Assembly: GCF_019599275.1 (NCBI RefSeq)
Contig: NZ_JAHZTD010000001.1
Location: 1,116,001 to 1,180,000 of the forward strand
Origin: Hymenobacter sp. HSC-4F20
GTDB lineage: Bacteria > Bacteroidota > Bacteroidia > Cytophagales > Hymenobacteraceae
Length of the DNA stretch: 64,000 nt
Reading direction: 5' to 3'
Shown here: positions 17,412 through 24,624 of the stretch, piece by piece
Layout of the letters: every line of letters begins with the position of its first letter
Numbering within the stretch: position 1 is the stretch's first letter
Made by a program: the position numbers and the translations under genes
Notes under the pieces: generated by a model
Databases searched by the model: none
The model's input: only the letters and a program-made list of their open reading frames with translations
What the model was told of the DNA's origin: nothing

Positions 17412-18047
17412 ATGACACGCACCCTGGCCCTGTTTCCCCTGAACCTCGTTGTGTTCCCCGGCGAGAAGCTCAACCTGCACATCTTCGAGCCCCGCTACCG
17501 CCAGCTTATTCACGACTGCCTAGCCCGAGACATTCCCTTTGGCATCCCGCCCTACCTCAACGCCAGCGTCAGCACCCTGGGCACCGAAATGCAGCTGATG
17601 GGCGTGGAAAAAACGTACCCCTCGGGGGAAATGGACATCCGGACGCGGGCCGTGGGGTTGTTTCGGGTGCAGGAGTTCTACCGCCAGCTACCGGGCAAGC
17701 TTTACGCCGGCGCTGAGGTAGAAACCCTTCCCGACGATAACACCCCGGACCCCGACTTGCGGGAGCAAACCCGCCCCCTGCTACGTCAGCTCTACGACCT
17801 GCTGGGCCTGCGGCGCCTGCTGGTGGAGTTACCCACTAATTTTCGAGTCTATGATATTGCCCATCAGTTGGGGATGAGCACGGAGCAGGAATACGAGCTG
17901 CTGGAAGCCGCCAGCGAGGCCGAGCGGCAGCAGCGCGTATTTGCGCACTTGCTGCGCGTGCTGCCGGTGCTGGAAGAAACCGAGCGGCTTAAGGAGCGCG
18001 CCCGTCTGAACGGGCACTTCAAAAACCTTACGCCCCCTAATTTTTAG
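17412..18047 (+). CDS. LON peptidase substrate-binding domain protein
   Basis: A 211-aa stand-alone Lon N-terminal (LON-SB/PUA-like) domain without ATPase or protease parts. Hallmarks are LALFPLNLVVFPGEKLNLHIFEPRY at the N-terminus, then MQLMGVEKTYPSGEMDIRTRAVGLFRV, and a helical C-terminal half (LRQLYDLLGLRRLL, LLEAASEAERQQRVFAHLLRVL). Stand-alone members are thought to bind unfolded protein, but no bacterial role is settled. ATG follows directly after a TTACTTTCCG sequence; a 5'-leader is hard to place. Confidence 0.85.
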   Translation: MTRTLALFPLNLVVFPGEKLNLHIFEPRYRQLIHDCLARDIPFGIPPYLNASVSTLGTEMQLMGVEKTYPSGEMDIRTRAVGLFRVQEFYRQLPGKLYAGAEVETLPDDNTPDPDLREQTRPLLRQLYDLLGLRRLLVELPTNFRVYDIAHQLGMSTEQEYELLEAASEAERQQRVFAHLLRVLPVLEETERLKERARLNGHFKNLTPPNF

Positions 18048-18150
18048 GAACCCCCTGGGCCAGTCTTCGTTTTTTCCGAGCCTTGATCCGTGGTTGTCGG
18101 ACACGCCGCCGGCAGTTGCGTATAGTACAGCTAACTATATTGCTTTGCCG

Positions 18151-19374
18151 GTGTCTACCTCTACCCTTCTGCTTTATCTGCTCGGCGCCCTTGCCCTCGG
18201 GGGGCTGGGCTGGCTGCTGCGCCGCTTTTACCAGGAGCGCCAGTATCGGCGCCGGCCTTACGTAGCACCCGCGCATAATAATTGGGCCCAACAGCTTCCT
18301 CCCACGGGTGCCCCTCTGCACCGCGTGGCCCTCCTCGGCGACCCGGGCGCCGTGGCTACGGATGGCACCGACCCCATTCTGAACCTGCTGGCCGGCTGGC
18401 AGCAGCAAACCGGACCGGCTGGCACGGTCATCATCCTCGGCGACAATGTGTACCCAACCGGGCTGCCTGCCCCGCAGCACCCCGGACGGGCCGCGGCGGA
18501 AGCCCGCTTTGCTGCCCTGCTAGACGTATTGCGGCAGTTTCAGGGCACTGTGGTGTTCCTCAGCGGCAACCACGACTGGAACAAGGGCCGCCCCGACGGC
18601 TGGGAGTATTTGCGCCGCCAGGAAGCGTACGTGCGCGAGCAGTTGCCCCAGGCGTACTATCTGCCAGTTGACGGACACCCGGGCCCGGTTTCGCTGCAGC
18701 TAGCCCCCGACCTGCTGCTCATCGTGCTGAATACGCAGTGGTGGGTACAGCGCGGGGTTCGTCCTGCGGCCGATGCCAAGGCTCCTTTCCAGGAACTGCG
18801 CCGCCTGCTTGAGGCCAACCGGCATCAACGCGTGGTAGTGGCCGGGCATCATCCGCTGTACTCCAACGCCCTGCACGGAGGTAAGTTTACAGCGAAACAG
18901 CACGTATTTCCGCTTACCACCGTGCACAAGCAGGCCTACGTGCCCTTGCCCATCATTGGCTCCTTGCTGCCTCTCTACCGGAAAGTAGTAGGCGCAGCAG
19001 AGGATATGGCCCACCCCCGTTACCGCAAGATGCGCCGCCGTCTGCTGCGCGTACTCCACGAGTTTCCCGGCGTGCTTTACGCTGCTGGCCACGACCATAA
19101 CCTGCAGTATTTTGCGTATAAAGGCGGCCACTATCTGGTAAGCGGCTCGGGCAGTAAAACCGCGTTTGTGCAGAAAGGCGGCCGGGCAACCTTCGTGCAC
19201 GAACACAAAGGGTTTTTCAGCCTTGATATATACCCACAGCGGGAGGCTTGGCTACGCACCCTGGAGCCTGGTCAGGACGAGGTATTCCGGTTACGGCTCC
19301 AGAATGCGCCCGAAGCGGCTACCCCACCATCCGAGCCAGCTAGTTCTTCCCAGGTAGCTCAGCCCTTACTCTGA
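18151..19374 (+). CDS. Membrane-anchored calcineurin-like metallophosphoesterase
   Basis: About 407 aa. One N-terminal membrane segment (LLLYLLGALALGGLGWLL) is followed by a basic linker and a phosphoesterase domain facing the periplasm or cytoplasm (topology not settled). Metal ligands: GDPG (variant of GDxG), ILGDNVYPTG, SGNHDW, VVAGHHPLYS and AGHDHNLQY, then VSGSGSKT. The ordering and the HHPLYSNALHGG and PLPIIGSLLPLYR segments are those of the large Bacteroidota phosphoesterases that normally continue into the RSVDKD/GDWDRH region found separately at 8831 and 10591. The frame is open to TTG 18094, but that part has non-coding-like third bases, so GTG 18151 is preferred. Its last 9 nt overlap the convergent lipid kinase gene. 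Confidence 0.83.
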   Translation: MSTSTLLLYLLGALALGGLGWLLRRFYQERQYRRRPYVAPAHNNWAQQLPPTGAPLHRVALLGDPGAVATDGTDPILNLLAGWQQQTGPAGTVIILGDNVYPTGLPAPQHPGRAAAEARFAALLDVLRQFQGTVVFLSGNHDWNKGRPDGWEYLRRQEAYVREQLPQAYYLPVDGHPGPVSLQLAPDLLLIVLNTQWWVQRGVRPAADAKAPFQELRRLLEANRHQRVVVAGHHPLYSNALHGGKFTAKQHVFPLTTVHKQAYVPLPIIGSLLPLYRKVVGAAEDMAHPRYRKMRRRLLRVLHEFPGVLYAAGHDHNLQYFAYKGGHYLVSGSGSKTAFVQKGGRATFVHEHKGFFSLDIYPQREAWLRTLEPGQDEVFRLRLQNAPEAATPPSEPASSSQVAQPLL

Positions 19375-20289
19375 GGCAGCGTGCAGCGCAGGCCGGAGCA
19401 CCCACAGGCTGCGCGGGTGTATCGTCACGTCTACTGGCGTAGGCAGATGGTGCGGCTCCCCGTCAATCTGCACCAGTACCTGCTGCTTCCCTGGCACGCT
19501 GATGCGGGCCCGGCGGCAACACATGCGGCGGGTGTAGTTGGAGGCATCGAAGGCGCTGGTATAAAGGCGGTAGAGGAGCCCCGGCGCTGCCGTGTTTGGG
19601 AAAGGCTCTATCAGACATAGCTCGAACTGCCCGTCATCCAGCTCACTGTCGGGGTTGATGATAACGTTGCTACCGAAGGTGGTAGCGTTGGCAATGGTTA
19701 GCATGAAAGCCGGTCCTTGCCAGGTTTCCAGGTCGGTTTCAATAAGGTAGGTAGCAGGCTCGTAGCTGGCGTACTCCTGGGTGGCAATCCGCACGTAGGC
19801 AGCCGGCCCGCGGGCTTCGCCCTGGTCGAAGCGCTCCACAATGAGGGCATTAAAGCCTAAATCGGCCAAGTGAGCCGAAAACTTGCCTCCTACCCGCAAG
19901 GTATCCACTGAGGTAAGCTCAAAGTCCCAGGTTAGGCGCAGGGCCGGCTCCACCTCCTGCGGAATGCCCAGGTCCTTCGAGAGCCCATTGCCGGAGCCCA
20001 GCGGAATAATGCCCAGCGGAATTTCAGTGTCCGTCAGCGCTTCGGCTACCAAACTGGCCGTGCCGTCGCCACCAGCCGCGAATACCGCATCGTAGGGGTG
20101 AGTCTGCAGGTACGCCTGGAGTTGGGCTAAGTCATCGTTGCCGCTGGTATGAAAGAACTCGGCAGTGCGGCCTCGCTCCTGGCAGTACTGGGTGATGGTG
20201 GCTTCCAGGGCCGATTTATCAATGTCGCCGGATATAGGATTGAGCACGAACAGCAAGTGGCGAAGCACAGGAGAAACAGCGGGGGGCAT
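19366..20289 (-). CDS. Diacylglycerol kinase family / YegS-like lipid kinase
   Basis: A 307-aa ATP-dependent lipid kinase of the DagK/YegS group. Motifs: LFVLNPISGDIDK (nucleotide-binding strand), AAGGDGTASLVAEAL (GGDGT), GIIPLGSGNGLSKDLGIP, and the C-terminal beta domain with DDGQFELCLIEPF. The frame extends 24 codons upstream, but MPPAVSPV at 20289 gives the normal family start. It could phosphorylate diacylglycerol or another lipid head; APP1-like phosphatase at 14721 would do the reverse reaction. Convergent overlap of 9 nt with the phosphoesterase gene. Confidence 0.88.
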   Translation of the reverse strand: MPPAVSPVLRHLLFVLNPISGDIDKSALEATITQYCQERGRTAEFFHTSGNDDLAQLQAYLQTHPYDAVFAAGGDGTASLVAEALTDTEIPLGIIPLGSGNGLSKDLGIPQEVEPALRLTWDFELTSVDTLRVGGKFSAHLADLGFNALIVERFDQGEARGPAAYVRIATQEYASYEPATYLIETDLETWQGPAFMLTIANATTFGSNVIINPDSELDDGQFELCLIEPFPNTAAPGLLYRLYTSAFDASNYTRRMCCRRARISVPGKQQVLVQIDGEPHHLPTPVDVTIHPRSLWVLRPALHAASE

Positions 20290-20360
20290 GGGGCGCAGGT
20301 AGAAGGTTCGGAGGGCCGGTTCAGGGTAGCAGTACCAGAGCCGGCTAGCCCTGAAACGCA

Positions 20361-20385
20361 CATAGCCGACCTAAGGTCGGCTATG
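20361..20385 (-). terminator. Hairpin between the M48 and lipid-kinase genes
   Basis: A perfect 11-bp stem CATAGCCGACC / GGTCGGCTATG with a TAA loop. It lies after the M48 stop and before the lipid kinase start (both minus). There is no T run on the minus side, so it may be a weak terminator or attenuator. Confidence 0.5.
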
Positions 20386-20410
20386 GCAGCAAGTTTTTAT
20401 GGCGGCGCGG

Positions 20411-21220
20411 TTACGGCTTCAGCCCAGCAGGTAGCCCCTGCGGAAAATCCTCCGCAATGTCCCGTTGCAGCTCCTCAATTCGGTTGCCGGGGTTGGGGTG
20501 AGTGCTGAGAAACTCCGGCGGACCGCCCCCGTGATTTTCGCGCTCCAGAATTTCCATCACCTGAATCATAGCCCGGGGGTCATAGCCAGCGGAGGGCGTG
20601 AAATCAACTGCCAGACGGTCGGCCTCGAGTTCGTCTTCGCGCCCGTAGCGCAGAGTAAGCAGCTTGCCAACCATGGCGGCTGCCGCGGCACTGGCCATCG
20701 TAGCGGGGCGGTCTGGGTCGTAGAGGCCGATGGCGGCGGCGCCCGTGAGGCCCTGCGTCAGGCGCGACTTAGCAATCTGCTCCGCCGAGTGCCGCCCTAC
20801 TACGTGGCCGATTTCGTGGGCCAGCACGCCGGCCACCTGACCTTCAGTTTTAAGATTCTTCAATAGGCCCGCCGTAATGAACACCTGCCCGCCGGGTAGG
20901 GCGAAGGCGTTGATGGTGTTTTCGTCGGCGAGCAGGTGAAACTGAAACTTGTAGGGGCTCTGGCTAACCTTGGTGCGCTGCACAATCTGCTGGCCGATGC
21001 GCTCAATGGCAGCTCCGGCCTGGCGGTCGGGGTGGATGCCGCCGTACTGCTGGGCCATTTCCGGGGCGGCCTGCAAGCCCAGGGCAATTTCCTGGTCGGC
21101 CGACATATCTACGTGCTGTACTTCGCCGGTTACTTCATTTTTCTGCGTGTTGCAGTAGTACGGGATGAAGGCAAAGGCTGCCATAACCAGCGCAATTATG
21201 TACCGAAGGTTTCCTCTCAT
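20411..21220 (-). CDS. M48 family metallopeptidase
   Basis: A 269-aa zinc metallopeptidase with an N-terminal hydrophobic anchor (YIIALVMAAFAFIPYYC). The active site is AHEIGHVVGRHSAEQ, with the third ligand Glu in REDELEADRLAVDF. FALPGGQVFITAGLL and STHPNPGNRIEEL are the usual flanking blocks. It resembles the 13762 lipoprotein but is anchored rather than clearly lipidated. Role by family: periplasmic protein turnover or outer-membrane assembly quality control. Confidence 0.88.
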   Translation of the reverse strand: MRGNLRYIIALVMAAFAFIPYYCNTQKNEVTGEVQHVDMSADQEIALGLQAAPEMAQQYGGIHPDRQAGAAIERIGQQIVQRTKVSQSPYKFQFHLLADENTINAFALPGGQVFITAGLLKNLKTEGQVAGVLAHEIGHVVGRHSAEQIAKSRLTQGLTGAAAIGLYDPDRPATMASAAAAAMVGKLLTLRYGREDELEADRLAVDFTPSAGYDPRAMIQVMEILERENHGGGPPEFLSTHPNPGNRIEELQRDIAEDFPQGLPAGLKP

Positions 21221-21410
21221 GATTGGAGATTGGGAAAGGGAGTGAATAGGGCAAAAACAAAGGCCGAGGGCTTTTCTGGCTTTGTAACGCGAAGCCTACG
21301 GCAGAGTTGCCCGCCAGCGCAGAACCTAAATACGGGCAGTATACGTATCAGTTCCTATTCCAGCCAGCCCCAGTAGCCGGCTGCTCTCCTCCACCGCAAC
21401 CTCCCGCACA

Positions 21411-21605
21411 ATGAATCAGAAACGCACTTTCGGCAGCATTCTTACCATCCTAGGTATTCTGGGCATTATTGCCGGTGCTCTGGGCTTTCTTCAGATTGGA
21501 GGGCTGGGCCTGAGTAAAATGAACTCCCTGGTTCCGTTCCTGGTAGGGCTGATTTTCTTTTTTGCCGGCATCAACCTGGTTAAAACCACCGGCGACCGGG
21601 CCTAG
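21411..21605 (+). CDS. Small two-helix membrane protein
   Basis: A 64-aa protein with two hydrophobic segments (ILTILGILGIIAGALGFLQIGG and LVPFLVGLIFFFAGINLV) joined by a short Lys-containing loop. There is no recognised domain, but the ORF has coding-like base use, a good ATG and its own terminator, so it is probably real. Similar short membrane proteins are common in Hymenobacter-type genomes; function unknown. Confidence 0.65.
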   Translation: MNQKRTFGSILTILGILGIIAGALGFLQIGGLGLSKMNSLVPFLVGLIFFFAGINLVKTTGDRA

Positions 21606-21642
21606 CCTCCTTCCTCTGGCTAACCAAAGAGGTGAATGCAAT

Positions 21643-21680
21643 AAAGCCCCGCGCTACCTTTCGGAAGCTGCGGGGCTTTT
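21643..21680 (+). terminator. Terminator, small membrane protein gene
   Basis: AAAGCCCCGC pairs with GCGGGGCTTT across an 18-nt loop, followed by T residues. It lies between convergent genes and may serve both. Confidence 0.8.
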
Positions 21681-21724
21681 CTGTGAAGCTGTGCTCAGGG
21701 GCTGTTTTCTCCGGGCCCTATATA

Positions 21725-22534
21725 TTAACTAATCCGGTCCAGCAGGCCTTTGCTCCGGGCAAACCCCAGTAGGGCCGGGTCCAGGCTAAGCCAAGCGGAG
21801 CGGTAGGCGATGCTGGCAGGCCCGTTGGCGAAGAGTACTGTGCCGCCCTTGATAGTGCGGATAATAGCCGGGGCATCCGCCACAGGCAGCGCCGGGCAGC
21901 CTTGGCTGCGGCCCAGGCGGCCGTGCTGCCGGATAAACTGCTGGCTTACGTAATCGGCTCCGTGCACCACCACGGCCCGCGTTAGGGCGTTGGTGTTATA
22001 GCCGGCGTCTACCCCGTTCAGCTTCAGTGACAGGCCGTGCTTGCCCTGGTACGTAGCACCGGTTACGTAGAATCCAAGGCTGCTCATTTCGGAACCCTCC
22101 CGGTTGGAGAAACTCTGAGCGTACTCCTCGCCCGTATTCTTGCCGTGGGCAACCAGGGAGTGGTGCAGCAGCTTTCCTTTGGCCAGATCAATAATCCACA
22201 GGCGCTTTTGTGTGCTGGAGCGGCCAAAATCGATGATGGACAACACCTGCGCGTGGCTGCTGACAGTGCCCCGCTGTTGCAGGCTATAAAACCCAATCAG
22301 GGCGCGGCGGTACACGTCCAGGGACAGGCCGGCGGCCGTAAGCCCGGCCTGCACATAGGAAAGGGCCACATGCTGCTCAAAGGCAGCCGTAACCATGGCC
22401 CGTTGTTGGGCACTCCAGTTGCTTGTGGCGGCCGGCGCATTCGTGCGGGGCGAGGCAACTGCGGCCCAGGAGGCTGGCAGGGAAAAAACAGTAAGCAGAA
22501 GAAATGCAGCAGCGCGGGTCAACACGTTCGTCAT
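21725..22534 (-). CDS. Murein L,D-transpeptidase catalytic domain protein (YkuD_2)
   Basis: A 269-aa exported protein. The signal peptide is MTNVLTRAAAFLLLTVFSLPASWA. The C-terminal catalytic domain has VVHGADYVSQQF and GRLGRSQGCPALP, the His and the S-x-GC nucleophile of the DUF4846/YkuD_2 group, preceded by WIIDLAKGKLLHHSLVAHGKNTG. This family is common in Bacteroidota and is thought to crosslink or trim peptidoglycan. It is divergent from the lipoprotein gene at 22633. Confidence 0.85.
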   Translation of the reverse strand: MTNVLTRAAAFLLLTVFSLPASWAAVASPRTNAPAATSNWSAQQRAMVTAAFEQHVALSYVQAGLTAAGLSLDVYRRALIGFYSLQQRGTVSSHAQVLSIIDFGRSSTQKRLWIIDLAKGKLLHHSLVAHGKNTGEEYAQSFSNREGSEMSSLGFYVTGATYQGKHGLSLKLNGVDAGYNTNALTRAVVVHGADYVSQQFIRQHGRLGRSQGCPALPVADAPAIIRTIKGGTVLFANGPASIAYRSAWLSLDPALLGFARSKGLLDRIS

Positions 22535-22632
22535 CGGCTAAATCAGTCGGGGCGAAGTAACTTGCGGAGGCGAAGGTAGCCCTGTGCCCTCCGCATACAG
22601 CAAAAATACTACTTCCATTCAGTACCACTCTG

Positions 22633-23058
22633 GTGCCAAACTTCTTGCTTGTGCAAACCGTTCCCTTTCTTCTTCGTCAAGTTGCCGGATGCCTTCTGCT
22701 GAGCGGGTTACTGGCTGGCTGCGGGCACTCCCTACCCGAGCTACCCGGTTTTGATTCTGCCACTTGGCGCACTGATTCCTACGGCTGCCAAAACCGCCGG
22801 ACTGCGCTGCTACCGGTACTGGAAAAACACCGGGACCTTCTGTATGGAGCCCGCGTTAACGACATCACCCGGCTGCTGGGCCACCCCGATGAAGAGGAAC
22901 TGGGCGAACAAAGTGACAAGGTCTATATCTACTACGTGGCCTCCGGGCTGCAATGCTCCACCGGGCACCCGCGCTCGGGCCGGGCTCGGGTACTCTTGCG
23001 CAGCGGCGCCACCGGCACCATCACAGAAGTTATTCTTCCCGTCCTTTCTTCTCGGTAA
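22633..23058 (+). CDS. Putative lipoprotein, unknown function
   Basis: A 141-aa protein with GTG start and a signal peptide ending in LLSGLLAGC, a good lipobox. The mature part contains WRTDSYGCQNRR, a helix, then NDITRLLGHPDEEEL followed by YIYYVASGLQC. The LxGxPd-E then YY pattern recalls SmpA/BamE-like small lipoproteins, but the match is loose and the name is not justified. Terminator at 23125. Confidence 0.65.
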   Translation: MPNFLLVQTVPFLLRQVAGCLLLSGLLAGCGHSLPELPGFDSATWRTDSYGCQNRRTALLPVLEKHRDLLYGARVNDITRLLGHPDEEELGEQSDKVYIYYVASGLQCSTGHPRSGRARVLLRSGATGTITEVILPVLSSR

Positions 23059-23124
23059 TCCCCTGGCGCCCTCCTTTTTCGGAACGCCAAGTTACTGGTC
23101 CGTATCTGCACGGCTCCTGAAAAT

Positions 23125-23160
23125 GCAAAGGGCCCTTCCGTGGTTGGAAGGGCCCTTTGC
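23125..23160. terminator. Bidirectional terminator
   Basis: A perfect 15-bp stem GCAAAGGGCCCTTCC / GGAAGGGCCCTTTGC, 6-nt loop, between convergent genes ending at 23058 and 23185. Confidence 0.85.
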
Positions 23161-23184
23161 TTATAGATACCAGTAGGCAGGCTG

Positions 23185-23595
23185 TTAGCCTAGCCCGCCT
23201 TCGTTGGAGTTGGCAGGCTGCGTCGGAACACTGTCGCGGCGTTGCTCTTCCTGGAAGAGGCTAAGCTGCGAGGGAGTCAGGATGCGGCCACACTCCGTTT
23301 CGTATTGGGCTTCCAGTTCCGCAAGCTTTGCCGTGCGCTGGGGCAGATCATTGGCGTACTGCCACTGGATTTCCTCCAGCCGGGCCAGCTTGATCTTATT
23401 CACTTCGCGCAGCTTAATAAACTGGGCTTCATTCAAATGCAACTGGTTGCTCATCAAGCGGGTTACTTCTTCAACCCGCTCCAATGAGGGGCCCTCATCC
23501 CCGCCCGGACGCTCAGCATAACGGTCTTTCCTTTGAGCCAGCGAAGCAGTGCTCAGAGTAACAAGGCAGAGAAAAGTAAGTAGCAGAGTTTTCAT
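23185..23595 (-). CDS. Small secreted helical protein, CpxP/Spy-like size and pattern
   Basis: A 136-aa exported protein. Signal peptide MKTLLLTFLCLVTLSTASLAQ supports the ATG at 23595 (six codons inside a longer frame). The mature region is all helix with charged heptads: RLMSNQLHLNEAQFIKLREVNKIKLARLEEIQ and ETECGRILTPSQLSLFQEE. The L-x-E-x-Q-(FY)-x-K-(LV)-R-x-(VL)-N and ILTPSQLSLFQ motifs are shared with the two small proteins at 37489 and 38039, so all three form one family. Similar in layout to CpxP/Spy periplasmic chaperones; this is inference. Upstream DNA is AT-rich. Confidence 0.72.
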   Translation of the reverse strand: MKTLLLTFLCLVTLSTASLAQRKDRYAERPGGDEGPSLERVEEVTRLMSNQLHLNEAQFIKLREVNKIKLARLEEIQWQYANDLPQRTAKLAELEAQYETECGRILTPSQLSLFQEEQRRDSVPTQPANSNEGGLG

Positions 23596-23788
23596 ATGAA
23601 AACGGTAAGGCATGCAGGTGTATAAACGGTAGTGCTGAGCTAACCAATATCCCGTAGGAAAAATTCAGTTTGCCGCTCTTTTGTTAGTACAAATATATAC
23701 ATAATAAAACACAAGAACGGCCTCATATATCTTTTTTGTATAAAAATTTAAACGAATAGTCATGTTTATTACACTCTCGCTATATAGC

Positions 23789-23837
23789 TCTACAGCAAGG
23801 AAAGCCGGCTGCTATGGCCGGCTTTCCTTGCTGTAGA
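23789..23837 (-). terminator. Extended palindromic terminator after the DUF4199 gene
   Basis: Perfect 21-bp arms (TCTACAGCAAGGAAAGCCGGC and its complement) with a 7-nt loop, 5 bp downstream of the DUF4199 stop. The stem is longer than usual and includes a TTTCC/GGAAA stretch rather than a simple T run. Confidence 0.7.
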
Positions 23838-23842
23838 TACGG

Positions 23843-24316
23843 TTACTCTATTTCAGTTACAGGCTTGTGGTCGGGGCTCTTGTAGTACTGCATAGCTACC
23901 AGGGAGATAATCACCCCAGCCATGGCACCCTGTAGGATAATGGCCAAGAAGGCAATGGTCACCGATAAGTCAAACCCAAACAGATCCTCAGCACGAATGC
24001 CCTCCATGATCTGTCGGTTAAGTACGCCGGCGTACAGGATAAAGAAAAAGGCGAAGCCCACGGAGGCCACCATGGCCGTAATAATGCCCGTACCAAAACC
24101 GTGCAGGTACGGCATCCGGTCCTGGCGGTAGCGCTTGTAGTTGACAATGGCCAGGCAGATGCCCACGGCCAGAATCACCCCGTTCAGGAAACTGAACTCT
24201 ATGCGCTCGGCCAACCCTGTCAGGGAGGCAATCAGAAAATACACAATCATGCCAACGGAAGTGAAAAGGCCGTAGCGAATTCCATTGGTTTCGGGCGTAA
24301 TGCGAGTGGTAGCCAT
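23843..24316 (-). CDS. DUF4199 family membrane protein
   Basis: A 157-aa inner-membrane protein with four hydrophobic segments: FTSVGMIVYFLIASLTGLA, FLNGVILAVGICLAIVNY, GIITAMVASVGFAFFFILYAG and TIAFLAIILQGAMAGVIISLVA. Typical length and pattern of DUF4199, a Bacteroidota family of unknown function. Single gene, divergent from the ABC-F gene, with an extended terminator hairpin downstream. Confidence 0.85.
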   Translation of the reverse strand: MATTRITPETNGIRYGLFTSVGMIVYFLIASLTGLAERIEFSFLNGVILAVGICLAIVNYKRYRQDRMPYLHGFGTGIITAMVASVGFAFFFILYAGVLNRQIMEGIRAEDLFGFDLSVTIAFLAIILQGAMAGVIISLVAMQYYKSPDHKPVTEIE

Positions 24317-24624
24317 ACGTAAGAAAGAAGAGAAACTAGGTGGTGAAAAGAACAGGTGCTTCCGTGGAAAGAGCCGGGAACTACGGTCCCCTGAATTTTC
24401 GTTTTTAATCGGCCTGTCAGGCCCGGCCCGAGCAACGGGTGCTTTGCTTTTTATACCCCATTGTGAAGCAGCTTGTTGTGCGAAAGGCTGGCTTTTTTTC
24501 CAGAACTAGCACATCCGCCGGGTTGAATTCCGATGGGCCGGGGCATTTTGCGTATTTTTACGGGCCGCGGCTGTTGTTCCCGCAGCGCCTAGGTACTCTT
24601 ACCGTTTCTCCGCACTTTTTTGCT
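24317..24624. other. Divergent intergenic region, 308 bp
   Basis: Lies between the DUF4199 and ABC-F starts. The ABC-F frame is open from 24439, but the family N-terminus (ISTSNVSLRYG) begins at 24625. No exact TAnnTTTG box was found, only T-rich stretches near 24545 and 24612. Nothing else recognised. Confidence 0.4.

Noticed and set aside
24439..24624. N-terminal extension of the ABC-F protein
   Set aside because: Family members start at ISTSNVSLRYG; the added part looks like translated non-coding DNA.
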